A stretch of 64,000 nucleotides of DNA from Pteria penguin. Its lineage: Eukaryota; Mollusca; Bivalvia; Pterioida; Pteriidae. The notes below the pieces were generated by a model. That model was not told the DNA's origin and ran no database searches. It was given only the letters and a program-made list of their open reading frames with translations. The translations under genes were made by a program, and so were the position numbers. Below, in pieces: positions 26,780 through 39,463 of this stretch. How positions within the stretch are numbered: position 1 is the stretch's first letter; every line of letters starts with the position of its first letter. Location: positions 11,149,329 through 11,213,328 of the forward strand of contig CM068590.1 in the NCBI GenBank assembly GCA_035048485.1. Reading direction: 5' to 3'.

Positions 26780-27032
26780 AAGCCGGTGTGACCTATGGGT
26801 GCTCGGCTCGTGACCTAGCGATCCAAGGATCGATTCCCGCCATGCGCACACCGGTGGTCGGTCTTTCGAATGAGACAGTAAAAACCGGTGTCCTGTGTCA
26901 CGGTAGGTAAGGCACGTAAATCCCTAATCGCTTCGGGTGGGTCCAATGCAAACGTGCGAATTTCAGGCAGATGCCATCACCATATATGTGAAATAATCGT
27001 AGAGTGACGTAAAACAATAATCAATTAATACT
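26780..27032 (+). repeat. tRNA-derived SINE copy (diverged head)
   Basis: Shares the body of the SINE at 47464-47742 (CTTCGGGTGGGTCC, CATCACCATATATGTGAAATA, GTAAAACAATAATCAAT tail), but the tRNA-like head differs, with a B-box-like GATCGATTCCC. An older or chimeric member of the family. Confidence 0.7.
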
Positions 27033-27334
27033 GCCGCGTATGGTTGTGTCTAGTTGAGACTGTTGTAGTGTCTTTTGTTAATAAACATTTAACACAAACG
27101 ACAAATCTGTACATTCAAATTTAAAGTAGAATTATCTGAGATGAACTGCTACAGAGTGTATTGAGATCTACCACAGAGAACACGATAATACTAAGGAGCG
27201 TGATAGATCGAGCTTAATTGAGATTGGACTATATATAAAGTTAGTGTTATAATACTGAAAGAAGTGGTTTTTATTTTCGTGTATTTGTTTATTTAGTTAG
27301 TTGTAGATGTGTGCAGTCCTAATATTACAGTTGC

Positions 27335-27681
27335 TCATGCAGGGATATGTCAAAGAACGTCAGAAATTGTCACCAAGGAAGTTCTATGGTCGCAATGGGG
27401 ATCTTGTACGAAAATATGATGTGCCTCTTTGTAGAATGATTGATAATATTCTGGAATGCGACTAAATGACCTGTTCAGTGAACACCAAATATGACTTTGT
27501 ATACCAGTTTTGTACTTTCCTATGTACAATTAGGAAACCAAAACTCTTGATTTTGACATGTTTCTTGAGAACTGCTGTGACGGGTGATGCATACAGACAG
27601 GAGACGCTTACTCTCCCCTGGTCTCACCTCGGAATTTTTTTAGTATTTCTGGGTTCACAACAGTTCTTTGAGAATGATTAA
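27335..27681 (+). pseudogene. Fragment of a retroelement 3' end (possibly Penelope-like)
   Basis: An acceptor-like CTCATGCAG precedes 39 open codons with QKLSPRKFYGRNGDLVRKYD, which recalls the C-terminal KF.grh.dLv..y segment after the reverse transcriptase in Penelope-like proteins and related molluscan repeats. The next stretch (about 27,571-27,645) has an inverted partner near 53,530-53,600 (GGAGTGAGCGTCCCGTTTGG side), again pointing to a dispersed repeat. The call is weak. Confidence 0.35.
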
Positions 27682-28593
27682 CGGTTTGGTACTTCTTCGA
27701 TATTGATTATATGAACGCGGTTTTAACTTTACGTGCGCTTCCCTCGTTCACTTAGGACTGTTGACTAAAAGGTTAACTTTGCTCTTAAAGTTAACTTCAT
27801 CTTTCACGTTGACTTAAGCGGTTAAGCGGGAGTTGGCATTATGTGACTCGGGCTGAAATAAATATTTGCATAAAAGTTATGCCTAAAGGAAATTGTCTGT
27901 ATAATTTGATAACACATCAAATCAATGTAATTTTCTATCTAGTTGTCACTTCTGAACTATAATCCCCAAGTCACTTTATTAAGTTTCCCTTATGACGTAT
28001 ATATCCTCTGTATATATTGAAAAGAGTACCACTCGATGTTCTGTATTCAAAGTCTTGTGAAATCATTGCACATTCGGTGGTTATGTTTTAGCAAGAACGA
28101 TGGAATGAGCGTATCGCGCTGGTATATGATACTAGTTACGAATGCTCAATGGAAACCTCTCGTGTTCGGGTGTAAAGGTAATATTTTCAGATCGGTAAAA
28201 GGATGTCAATGTGTATTACAGTGTTCCAGAAAGCCATATTTTAAGATTCTGGAAAGGAAATTTTCATCATGTCCATCGATATCTATTCAATCAAAATAAA
28301 ACTTCCTTGGTGACGATTCTATGTGTTCGAGTTCGTAACCTGGTGTGGCTAGCCTTTTTTCTTTCCAGATGAAGTGCTAAATGGCGTTTGAAATATATGC
28401 AGAATAAGCGCCATAATGTGATGGCCATTTTGAAATCATTACAGTATATACCCCCAAGCGGATTTTAACCATTTGAGTTATGAAAATCTTTCGTTCACTG
28501 TTTGGCTATCGATTTGAAATTTGGTTTTTACTTCGATTGGTTTTACAGTCAATGTTAATATTTATTTAGACAACACATATATGTATTTCTCAG

Positions 28594-29392
28594 GAGAAAA
28601 TGAACTTATGGATTTTAATTTTGCGATGTTTCGTATCAGCACCTTCGGTAAGAAATTAGAATTTCTGACATCTCTATTGAAAACGAAATAGTCTATTTAC
28701 CTTTTTTCCTGGAGAAGGTGCAAAGAGTTCCAAGAATATAATGTATATTAGACTGAACAGTAATTATACAAATGCAATTTTGTTATTTTTACACCCTTTT
28801 CGCTTTACTCTCACAATATTCTGACCCTCTGTCAAAATGGGTCACACATTTTAAACAACTGCATAGGTAATTAAACGATCACGATTTAAACCATGTCAAT
28901 GAAACCTCGTATATCAGTAGTTGATAACCCAAAGATGTTTATAAGTATCATTGATATAATTTATGACCAAAATCTCGCAGTAAGTAAAATATTTGACATT
29001 CCCCATTCTCTGCATAGTTGCACCAAAACATTTTTACAGACATACACATTTAACCATTATAATAAAATACTATTGTTGAAAATTTTGCAAAAGTTAAATT
29101 TATCTAATTTTGTTTTAATTGAAGGACTATAACCCCCACTCAGTATGGAATGATAGATATCATACAGCTTTTCCTGGATGCTAAAGGCAGAGTAAGTAAT
29201 TAAATAATAAATCAGCATTAAATAGAATTATTGCCGTATATTAATGGAAATTTTTTAATAATAAGTATTATTCCTCTGCAAGTCCTTGTCTTATACAAGA
29301 TTGTTTTGATTTCTTTTTTTCAGAACTGGAAAAGGAGGGATGTTCCTAAACCAAGGGTTCCTAAGTATTGGGCAATCTTCGATGATCTTTAG
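28594..29392 (+). CDS. 3' exons of an unrecognised host gene
   Basis: Four candidate exons have canonical borders and phases that agree throughout: 28594-28647 (acceptor TATTTCTCAG, donor GTAAGA, phase 1 in and out), 28921-28979 (donor GTAAGT, phase 1 to 0), 29144-29191 (acceptor ACCCCCACTCAG, donor GTAAGT, phase 0) and 29324-29392 (acceptor TTCTTTTTTTCAG, ends in TAG). The last two encode YGMIDIIQLFLDAKGR and NWKRRDVPKPRVPKYW, a conserved-looking basic C-terminus. I do not recognise the family. The acceptor of the second exon is weak, and upstream exons are not placed. Confidence 0.45.
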
Positions 29393-31700
29393 ACTTAAAA
29401 AACATCAAAATTCAAAAATATCTTATTCTGTTGTTGTTTTTAATGGTGGGTTGTACGCACCATCTCATTCATATTTATTTGCAATCAATGAATCATTGTC
29501 TACTTGACTCATCAATTAATGGTTTGATATTAAAACTTAAATGTTATACTTTTTTATGGTATTTAAACACCTTACACTCATTCCGTGTTTATCACGTATC
29601 TGTGTGATTTCAGGAATAGTCTTAGGTTTTTAAGGCATTTAAGTTTTTTCAACCCGGCCAGATTACTTTTTTACCTTTTTTTTCAGTAGAGCCAGTTCAA
29701 TAATTTTTTTTTTCACCAATAATATATTGTTGTATGATATTGTATATATGATAATGAACAGCGCTATCTTTGACAAATTCTGCTCAAACCGATCTCAGTT
29801 GTGTTATAATATTTTGTCCAGCATACTGATGCCATATACTGAAATGAGAATGAGACACGAAGGAGGGGGAAGAATGAGAGAAGGGGTAGGGATGTAAAGA
29901 GGGCGCTTGTGGTTAAACAAAACTGACAGAGAACTGACAAATCTTCTGAAAATTTGAGAAATGTCGGTTCTGCCTTATTCGCAAAATGAACAATGAATTT
30001 CATAAAGAAAAAAATTCCAAGAACATGTCAAAATTTGGCATCTTCAAATTTTTGATAGGATAGAGAAAAGGAAAATTGTTTTGTATTTGTCTCACTGAGG
30101 TCTACTTAAGTACATTAGCACATACAGATATCAATACACGCATTGTCCACCCCTTATGAGCGGTGTTTGGTATTTATCATGTATAAACATTACTGTACTC
30201 AAAGGAAAAGATAAAAGCATCCGACTCTGCCGTATGACAGAAATCACCACATAAATGACTGTTAATAATGCAGTAATTTGAAAGAGTTAAATTCAAATCA
30301 TCTGTATGTGAGGATGAATAGAGGAACTCATCACCTCTTCCCAATATAGAGGAAATACTGAATAAATTCAGCTTCGTATGAATAAAAAATATGTAAGCGA
30401 TAAGCGGAACACAGTTGGTGCTCATGGTAATGTAGGTAATGTGTTTGCAAACCTTTCCTCCAAACAATGACAGACACGCCAACGTAATGCCTCCGATTTT
30501 TAAGTCAAAACCCGCAACCATATCGAAAATTGCAAAATTAATATTCCATATAATTATTTTTATTTAAATTTTCAAACACGAAATATAATTACTACAACAT
30601 TTCTAACAAAGTTCGAGTGAGCACTTTTAGTGATAGGAGAGCTGTTTCCATCACTGGATCTTAATAAAATATGATGGAATTTGATCGTTGACATACTTTA
30701 CTTCGCTTGATGTTATCAATACGCGGCTGAGGTACGTGTTTTTTTTTTATTCGTCAGATACCAAATATTTGCAAAATATCGAAAGATGGCCTGCGAGGTT
30801 GTGACGGTGCCAAATGCTTCAGTTGCAGATGAAAACGGAATTATTTGAAACAGGTAACTTCAAAGGATACACCATTATTACAATACAATAATTCCAAAAT
30901 ACAACTGATAGAAATTCGAATATTCAATTAGGCTTCCACAGAATATTTTGTTCTATACAGTGATTGAGTCTCTCCCGATTTGCCATTTGGGTATCAATAT
31001 AAAAAAGAAAATTTAACTTGTTCAATTTTACGTATGAATAGTTGTCATCGTTCAACACGTCGTAAAATTGTGCCTGGAACGTCATGCAACATTTGTTTCA
31101 AATGATTACATACATATAAAATGAGAATGAAAACCATGCATGCCATATCCAATTTTTACCTTTATTCTTAGTGTGGTCAATCGCCACTTCATGGAAGTTG
31201 TTACCAACGCAATATTGAAAAACACAGCTATTGCTGGACCCTCAAACCCTTGTCAATGCGACGAACAAAATGACACATGTTCAAGGCGTATTTAGGTGGG
31301 TTGTTTGCGGACATTATGTAGAAATATCGATGATATTGAAGGTCTGGTATTAAGGTAGACCTTAACTCATAAATTTATGAAGGGTCTAATGCATAGTCCC
31401 ACCTTTCTGTGTGGTAAAGCCATCAAGCAGTTGTAATAAGTTTGATGTCATATAAAACAAAAAAAAAAAAAAACTCCGCATTGCTACGGATTGCATGAAA
31501 TGTAAGAAGTCAAAAACTAGGTATGAAACTAAAACAAATACATAAATGTTTTGTAAATTATCTATTCTTTTTGTTTTGTTTTAAATGTTGTTGTAAATTT
31601 AAGAAATGCTAGAGTTTTTCATTTGTTACCGGAGGGCATCGTAGTAGACGTTCGTGTTTGACAGAATTTTCCAGATTTTCTCGGTGTCTCAGAGTTTTTC
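29393..31700. other. Mostly noncoding stretch with two doubtful coding remnants
   Basis: Around 30177-30521 (minus) an open frame contains ITMSTNCVPLIAYIFF, which resembles the PMGTNCAPL.AdlF box of Penelope-type reverse transcriptases in a badly decayed state. At 31172-31295 (plus) a pyrimidine-rich acceptor (TTTTTACCTTTATTCTTAG) precedes 40 codons ending PCQCDEQNDTCSRRI and a stop, which could be an isolated terminal exon. Neither is firmly supported. The rest is AT-rich with no gene seen. Confidence 0.3.
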
Positions 31701-34130
31701 TGGGTTGTCAGTGTTTAGGGTCGTCAGTGTTTTTCAATGAAGACTTTAGAGTTTTGCTGTGTTTATCAGTGACGTCAGAGGTTTTGGGGTAGACTTCACT
31801 GTTTTTCAGAGTTTTACAGGGCTGATCAGAGCAAAGCGGGTTTCTCAAGGTGTTTTGCTGCTCAGTAGTGTAATCTTTCAAACTTTTCCTATGAAGTGTT
31901 AATGGCCCCGACATACCGTGATGAGTCATTGAACATCTGCAACATGTCGAAACGTTTCGATTTTTAAAGGACTAAGTCCCTCTCTTAAGATAAGGAAAAA
32001 AATGTTTACTGAAGGAAGATCACAAAATGTGTTAAGTGGTTTCCCAGGCATTTTATAAATCTAGAATGTTGCATAAAATCTCTTTCACACGAGTAAAAGA
32101 GTAACTCCTATTACCATTTTACATAATACGTAAAAGGAACGAGATATGTAAAAATCACAGATTCCTAGAGTAATATATATTGAAGGACAAATGTATATAT
32201 TGAACATCTGTTGAAAACTTGGAGCATGGAAAACAATAGTGTAATTTTAAAAAGTGTGATATACTTTATTTCACTGAAATTCAGGTGTATAAATGTCACT
32301 TATCCAGCTTTCTAATTCATTGTTATAAAGTATAAATGTATCATTGACATAGCTTGAAATGCCATTGAACATCTCCAACTGGTCGAAATGTTTTTGCATT
32401 TTGAAGAATTAAGTCTCTAACTAAAGATCAGGAAGAAAAGATCTACTAATAGAAGACCGCAAAAACTGTTCCTGGAATCCCAGTTATTTCTGAAATATAC
32501 AACGGATTCGCGAAATCCCTTTCACGTGATTAAAATGACTCCTGTCAAAAAATCGCTCTAAGCATCTCTTTCAGTCTCAATAGTTTGATAATCCTTACTG
32601 ATAAACTGCACATCAATATTCTCCATTAGAAAGTGGATGGTATTACATAATTCATTGTGGTCCAATATATGTAGGGATCTTAAAAATTGCTGAAGAAAAA
32701 TTCTGAGTTATCCGAAGTACAGACGTGTGTATTTTGTTAAACTCCGTTGAGATCTCGGAGTGTAGGCAGCAATGGTTTAATTTCGGCAAGTAAATTATGC
32801 ACTAACTATTATGTTTTTATGTTTTACCTGATGACCCTTGTTCTTTACATGGAGGATTATTTATACATTTTTAAATTTACGTCCTTTGATTGTTCAGTTG
32901 TTACGGTGAGTAGGAAGGTGGGCCCGTAAACCGGTTAACCATACCATCTGTTTGGCTTTTGTCAAATTAATTGACCGTCCTAAGTCGGTATCGTAATTGC
33001 GCTACAATCAAATATTTTTGTAATGTGTTATATGTGCTAGTATATTATTGATATTCATGTATTGTATAGCTCCATGGTGACTTCTGCCACATAACTGAGT
33101 CAGTAACTCCTCTTTTTTTCTTTCTTACTACGTAGAATGATTGGACACCCCTTTACAAAGCAGTACAACATACTTATCCTTATGTAATAAAGCTAGTTTT
33201 CGACAGGAAAGCTTCCACAACACATTGAAGATCAGATTTATAAATGTCACAACATAAGTAGAAATCATATACATTGCTGTAGTAATATCTATAGTAATCG
33301 GAAGGACAAATGTTTATATTGAAATTCTTTTGAAAACTCGGAGTATGGATAACAATAGTTTAGTCGTAAAAGGTGTGATATTATGTTATACTCTATAGAG
33401 TGATCTGGCAACCCTTCACATAACAATACAACATGATTATTATCAAGATGTAAGACCATACCTTATTAGTTGTATATGATTTATTGCACAGCAATTCAGG
33501 TTTAAAAATGTACAGATCTGTCTTTCAAATTCCCCCCTATGAAGTGTAAAATATATCAACCAGACATCTTGATGTGTTATCTCCAACGGGTAGAAATGTT
33601 TTACTTTTTATGAGAATGAAGTCGCTCGCTTAAGATAGGAAAACAGGTATGCGATAAGAGGATCGAAATGTAAAGATGATGGATAAATCCAAACCACAAG
33701 TCTGAAAATCATGAAACCAGAGGACATACAAAATCAGTGAAAAGGAAACTATGTTCACTGGAACAGAGCTGTAAATCTACAACGCTTTCATTTTTGAAGT
33801 CGGCGCATGACTTCCCTTACACACGAGCAAACGAAGGACTCCTATCACGATATTACATAATTCGTAAATTTGATAACATTTGTGGGAATTATATAGATTA
33901 CTGGAGTGATATTCACAGTTACCTGAAGGACAGATGCGTGCATTGAAACCTTGACCGTCCTAAGTCGGTATCGTAACTGCAGCATAATCGGATATTTTTG
34001 TAATGTGGTTTTTAGTGTATATTCTAATATTATCATCTTTTGTGTGCATGTCCTTGGTGATTTTTGTTATACAGCTTCGTCAGATGTCTTCAGTTTCTCT
34101 TCTGTAGAATAAAGGGTCAAGCTTTACGTG
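31700..34130 (+). repeat. Cluster of decayed related repeats, including Penelope-like 3' ends
   Basis: At least three diverged copies share ordered blocks: CATTGAACATCTGCAACATGTCGAAACG (about 31,930; relatives at 32,370 and 33,580), then a TTTCACACGAGTAAA...ACTCCTATTAC block (32,085; 33,820), then GAAGGACA.ATGT..ATTGAAA (32,190; 33,300; 33,930). The block GACCGTCCTAAGTCGGTATC at about 32,972 and 33,952 recurs inverted at about 54,942 beside the Penelope-like remnant, and 32,790-33,120 matches 54,825-55,115 in inverse orientation over about 300 bases. I read this as nested, 5'-truncated copies of one Penelope-like family. Another piece (33,667-33,755) recurs at about 62,770-62,855. Confidence 0.6.
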
Positions 34131-35450
34131 TCAGTAAAACATGATGGTTCTGATGTTCCCAATCTCCTCTTGAACATAAGATCTAGCAATTACGTTTCAG
34201 CCCCAGTAGTCCGTTTCCTTATAAGAAGTATGTGCATTATTTCTGTGAAAATATGAAAACTTCACGAAATCAAATTATGAATAAACTTCAGTAAGGTAAT
34301 ACAATGTATCCCTTAAATTAAATGTTTTATTTATATTTTTATCGACACTATCAATAACATCTAGTTTTGGAAACCAATCAGATTGTTTGGATTCGAATGA
34401 CATCGATTTACCTCCCAATCTCCCGCTGTTATCGGTAGAGTGAACCTAACAAAATCATCACTTATGTCAATAAATTTCACATCTAGCTGAACGGTATGAA
34501 ATTATAAAGCTATAAGTATAACCGTTTGATTCCGTTAAAAAGTTTGCTACTGCTTCAAAGGGAGCTTGAATGGCATCCATATTCCTGCCACAACACCAGA
34601 TACTCTAGTATTTCCAGCAAGTTTTGAAAGAAGTCCGAGTTTCTTTCTTACATGATTTTACCAAGAGGCTTGATGCTTCTCCCTGATACTTACCACTACT
34701 TTGCATTAATTTGACGAGTCTAGTATCAGAGGATGACCTTGACGGTCTGGGGTTACTAGCATAATTGGGAAGTCTAGTGCCATTCTCAGAATCATGAGGT
34801 TTGCTGAGTTTTCCATGATGGTGTAATTATTATTATCTTGGCCTTATCATTTGGTACTTTTGCCATAACTCTTGGATATAAAACTCAAAATATCTCAAAA
34901 ACAAGGTCATTGACCTATTGTAATTTTTGTATTTTGGAGAACAAGAATACTTCCTCTATCACATGTGGAAAAATAATAAAAACTATAATACGTTTAATTG
35001 TATTCATTTTACCCTAAATATTTTTTCTGAAACTGCGACAGTTTTATGTTTACTACAAATAAGAATACTTCTGTAAATCATTTTCTGTTCCACCACTACT
35101 GTGTGTACCAAAGTTATTGTTTTTAATTTTATCCAGCACTTATAATTTATTCTTCAAATTAATGAAAATGTTGGCAGTCTAATAATGAATGTGTTTTATA
35201 TCTGACATTGAAAATTGAAAGAGGTCCAATTCTGCACTTCAGTAAAATAAAACAGGTAGAACACCTACCGCACTTCTTTGTGATTTTTCTCAAAAACGAG
35301 TTCACTTACCTATAAATTGCAACATTTTTTGGGGTCATTTCACTTGCATTTTGAGCTCGGCAATATATCGCAATATCCAGAAATATTACAATTCATCTCA
35401 GTATAATTTTGTCTTGCAATACCCAAGTCCGACAGAAAAATATATTCTGT
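34131..35450. other. AT-rich DNA, no gene seen
   Basis: No open frame, RNA gene or structured repeat that I can support. Confidence 0.5.
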
Positions 35451-35451
35451 G

Positions 35452-35726
35452 TTGATTGATTGATTTTTGTTTTACGTCACACCACGAATATTTCACGTAT
35501 ATAGTGGCGGCATCTGTCTGATGCAGGGCATACAAATTTTGACCTTTGCAACGGACCCACCCGAAGCAGTGAGGGATTTTTTCACGCATTTCATGCATAC
35601 CACGACACGGGGCCTCGGTTTTTAATGTCTCATCCGAAAGACAGGTCACCGGCATGCCCAGAGCAGGACTCGAACCCCGGCCTCCCGATTAGGAGTCCGA
35701 CGCGATACCACTAGGCCACGCCGGCT
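35452..35726 (-). repeat. tRNA-derived SINE copy
   Basis: On the minus strand it begins GCCGGCGTGGCCTAGTGGTA (A box TGGCCTAGTGG) and carries a B box GGTTCGAGTCC. A body with CTTTCGGATGAGACA and CTTCGGGTGGGTCCG follows, and it ends in a TCAATCAATC tail. Near-identical in layout to 47464-47742. RNA polymerase III promoter elements are intact by eye. Confidence 0.88.
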
Positions 35727-36261
35727 TCTTCTATGCTTCTATGTTGACATCTAATAGCCATAATAAATACGTTAAACGCAAGAAAAGTTCAAGTTAACGC
35801 AGTGAAAGTGAATTTTAAAAACCTATGACTTCGTAATCTCCAATTGTATATTCCAATATATTTGATAACTTAGTGTTATAGTTAATATACACATGAATGC
35901 ACATATAGTTGTAAGATCCACATCATACGTCATGAAGAGGATATGTACACGTTTGATTATAAAGATCGATGTAAGTCCATAGTAACTATAAAAACGGTGT
36001 TTTTATAATGAATTAGAGTCTAACATATATTCACATTCACCTACTTCCACCCAGGCACTGTTAACAATAATACTATCTTAGTATCTAAGCTCAGAACAGA
36101 AGCAAATTCAATTATGAACAGCAAAAACGCGCCCGCCTTAGCTGCAAGATAGAGAAAAACGGTAAAAAGCGGGTGGTAGATCTCACTCCACAGTTTGAAA
36201 AAAATGAAAAAATAATTAATTATCTTACCTGACAGGTGAGATATTTACCTTTAAAAATTAA

Positions 36262-36542
36262 TTTCCCATGGGTTTTTTGACTATTTCCTGTAGGATTATT
36301 TTTTATCCTATGGGATACTGTCAAATCCTAAGGGATATTCTCCATTTCCTAAGGGATATTTTTATTCTCCTATGGGAGAATTCTTCTCCCTTAGGACAAT
36401 TTAATCCCATGGGATTTTTTTTTCTTCCCATAGGATATATATTTCCCAAGGGATTTTTCCTTGACAACAATAATTCCCTTAGGATAAAAAAATATCCCAT
36501 AGGATATAAATTTTGAAAATTAAAAAAAAAAGTCCTAAGGGA
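36262..36542. repeat. Array of short palindromes TCCYWWRGGA
   Basis: About 13 near-palindromic 10- to 14-mers such as TATCCTATGGGATA, AATCCTAAGGGATA, CTCCTATGGGAG, ATCCCATGGGAT and ATCCCATAGGAT occur roughly every 20 bases, separated by A/T-rich linkers. Each is self-complementary, but the central four bases vary, so this is not a simple tandem satellite. No gene is supported. Confidence 0.85.
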
Positions 36543-36559
36543 ATTTTATTTCCTATATT

Positions 36560-37762
36560 GGATTTACCTTAAATACCTATGGTACTCTCATATCTAATAG
36601 TTGTTTACACTATCATCTTAACATATAAGGAAAATCTATGGATTCTGAAACAGGCCTTATTATATGTTGGAGGTCCATAAATGTCCAATAAAAATTTGAC
36701 CATGCATGGGTTAAGTCTGATCTTGACTTTGTGTACACACAAATAATATAATCTAGCTATATGTTTATCTCTTTTGATACAATTATTTAGTCTGCACTTC
36801 TTTTTGAAGCATCCCCGCTTATATTTTTTTTACCATATTCTTGTTCAGTTGATCTTGTGACTAACTTCCTTTTATAGAAACAGGCAAATTAAATTCTAGT
36901 TTAGAATAATATAGCTTTTAAATAAATCAAACTTTAAAACAGACCGAATTCACCAGATTTCCCAAACATTTGATTGACATCGGAATTTGGATATTTTGCA
37001 AGTATAATTATTTGAAATATTACTTAACATCTAGCAACTCCAAGTAGTTCTTTCGAATGTACCTCATTAGATACTATTAATAGTTGACAATGAAGCGTTT
37101 AGTTTAGTTTCTATTTCTACTTTCATTTCGTAGAAGGCTGCTAGTACACGAAAACTGGATGCAGTTTCCGGCTTCAAACAAATTTATATCATATTTTGCA
37201 ATTCTGTATGATGCATGACGGTACAGAACGGTACATTAAGCACGTATGTTTATGCAAACAATGTATGCAATAGAAATGTATTCTTCTTTTTTAGAATTTA
37301 TGTTATGCGCCAACAGTCTCCGTATGGACCTATGGTGCATGGTGCGGCGGATTCAGAAATTTGAGAAAAGGGATGTTAATTTACAACCTCCATTTATCAG
37401 ATAAATGTTTATTGGAAAATTGTAACGGCAAAAATCTATTTGTTTACAATGGTCTAAATTTACCTCACTAAACTTCCCAGTAATTGTTTGACCCCCTCCC
37501 CCTCTTGCATTATTAACTAGAAATATGGATTGCCCATCCCCAATCTATTATAATGTTGTAAGGATTCTGTAGTTTAATATATATTTTTATGGAAATTTCC
37601 ATTTCCAACAAATTTACTTCATTGCACCCACCCTTTCCCTGTAAAAAGGCAGAAAACCCAAAAATTATTAAAGTAGCTGGTAAAGCTAGCTGCATGGTGC
37701 AGTAATTGTGATATGAAATCTGAGATCAGGTTTTTAGCTGTTTACACAGACAATAAACTTCT
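36560..37762. other. AT-rich DNA, no gene seen
   Basis: Contains a GCGGCGGATTCAGAAATTT-like MITE end near 37,343 and short poly-C tracts. Otherwise nothing supported. Confidence 0.45.
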
Positions 37763-38041
37763 TTATGACTATCCTCAGCCTGACAGTTCGTGGTATGTTG
37801 AGCTCAGTTTGAATTTGCCAAGGAAAGAAACAAAGATTATATGAAGTTGAAAATGGTCATTTATTAAAAATGACATAAAACATTCCATAAGTTGTAATCT
37901 GACTACTATGTAAAATAAAATCACAAACTATAAACAAGTCAAAAGTTATGAATGAACTATACTATACCTAATTAAACCTGGTTGCAAAACTGACTTGTTT
38001 CAATATACTGAAAATTCAAAGATGGGGCACTAAAGTCCGCC
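37763..38041 (-). repeat. Ngaro split direct repeat, B2
   Basis: 279 bp nearly identical to B1 at 38601-38879 (both start TTATGACTATCCTCAGCCTG and end AAGTCCGCC on the plus strand). Marks the 3' end of the element. Confidence 0.9.
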
Positions 38042-38414
38042 CCTTCTATAGAGTTATAAGCTGTTTACTATGTAAAATACAAGCACAAAAATACAAACTA
38101 GTCAAAAGTAATGAGTGAACTATATTATAAAATCAGCAGTACGCAATAAAGCATAAACATACAAATATGCAGTACAGCAGCAAAAAAAGCTGTAACACAG
38201 AACCAAAATTATAAAGTTTGGAACCTGACATCCAACATAACAATAGATAACAAGGCTGACTAGAATGTATAAATGAACAAGCTACGAATTAAAACAAAAG
38301 AAGGTAATCCGTAGAATATAAAAGTTGCATACATAGAGGTAGAAAATTTCAAAACGTATCGCATGCCTCCCGCTTACAATTGGTAGATGAAAGGAGTAAG
38401 GGGTGGGTGGAGGG
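38042..38414. other. Spacer between A2 and B2 of the Ngaro element
   Basis: 373 bp not present between the other repeat units. Part of it (about 38,065-38,130, CTATGTAAAATACAAGCACA) is a degenerate partial copy of the B repeat. It may be an older B fragment or a later insertion that separated A2 from B2. Confidence 0.55.
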
Positions 38415-38600
38415 AAATGTTTTGAAGTTGCAGCTGCTTTAACTTACACAACGCTTTGACTGACGTTCATGAATATTAATGAGATATTCTTCCGCGCAGC
38501 CTTCACTGCGCAGTACTACCCAAGGAAGCAAGGGTTATCTTTCCTAGACCTAATAACTATACAGTATTCATAAATACATTTATTACGAATAAATGGTAAT
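38415..38600 (-). repeat. Ngaro split direct repeat, A2
   Basis: 186 bp nearly identical to A1 (44951-45136), with only a handful of differences, and directly abutting B1. Confidence 0.9.
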
Positions 38601-38879
38601 TTATGACTATCCTCAGCCTGACAGTTCGTGGTATGTTGAGCTCAGTTTGAATTTGCCAAGGAAAGAAACAAAGATTATATGAAGTTGAAAATGGTCATTT
38701 ATTAAAAATGACATAAAACATTCCATAAGTTGTAATCTGACTACTATGTAAAATAAAATCACAAACTATAAACAAGTCAAAAGTTATGAATGAACTATAT
38801 TATACCTAATTAAACCTTGTTGCAAAACTGACTTGTTTCAATATACTGAAAATTCAAAGATGGGGCACTAAAGTCCGCC
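38601..38879 (-). repeat. Ngaro split direct repeat, B1
   Basis: 279 bp nearly identical to B2. A short perfect hairpin, CTAGCGTTAACAACGCTAG, sits at its inner edge (38881-38899). Confidence 0.9.
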
Positions 38880-39054
38880 ACTAGCGTTAACAACGCTAGC
38901 CCCATCCCAACATACCACCGAAATCAAACTTGGGTTAAAGTAATAGACATTATAAGGTTTCTACGACGTTATTATAAAATGCTACTATCAGTTAAAATGT
39001 AAAAGTTCCTTCAATTAATAAACCATCTTTCTACGAGATCCATAAAATTTTACT

Positions 39055-39415
39055 AAATTGTGAGAGTCCCTTGTAATGATGTACCCCTGACGAGGTGTAA
39101 CCAATGTTCTCGTATGATCATACTAAATGTGAGAGTCCCATGTACCCATCACATAGTATCAAAGATGTTCTTATGGCATCCTACTGAAATGTGAGAGTCC
39201 CATGTACCCATCACATAGTATCAAAGATGCTCTTATGGAATTCTACTGAAATGTGAGATTCCCATGTACCCATCACATAATATCAAAGATGTTCTTATGG
39301 AATTCTACTGAAATGTGAGAGTCCCATGTACCCATCACATAGTATAACAGATGTTCTTTGGAATTTTACGGAAATGTGAGAGTCCCATGTACCCATCACA
39401 TTGTTATTGTCATGT
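39055..39415. repeat. 62-bp tandem array in the Ngaro 3' region
   Basis: Six units starting GTGAGAGTCCC at about 39059, 39130, 39191, 39253, 39315 and 39376, most with CATGTACCCATCACATA inside. Period 61-62 bp except the first, more diverged unit. Lies between the recombinase stop and B1. Confidence 0.9.
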
Positions 39416-39463
39416 AATGTCATTTTAACGATTGATACGCGACAAGTAAAGATTACTGGTTCG

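Noticed and set aside
31920..31970. Hammerhead ribozyme-like string (TGATGAGTC ... GTCGAAACG)
   Set aside because: Looks tempting because Penelope-like elements often carry hammerheads, but the invariant CUGA core is altered (GUGA), I could not pair a stem II, and the related copies at 32,370 and 33,580 lack the core.
36268..36516. 82-codon plus-strand frame with FPMGF/YPIGY repeats
   Set aside because: A by-product of the palindrome array; no promoter, splice signals or protein family, and the opposite strand would code a similar repeat.
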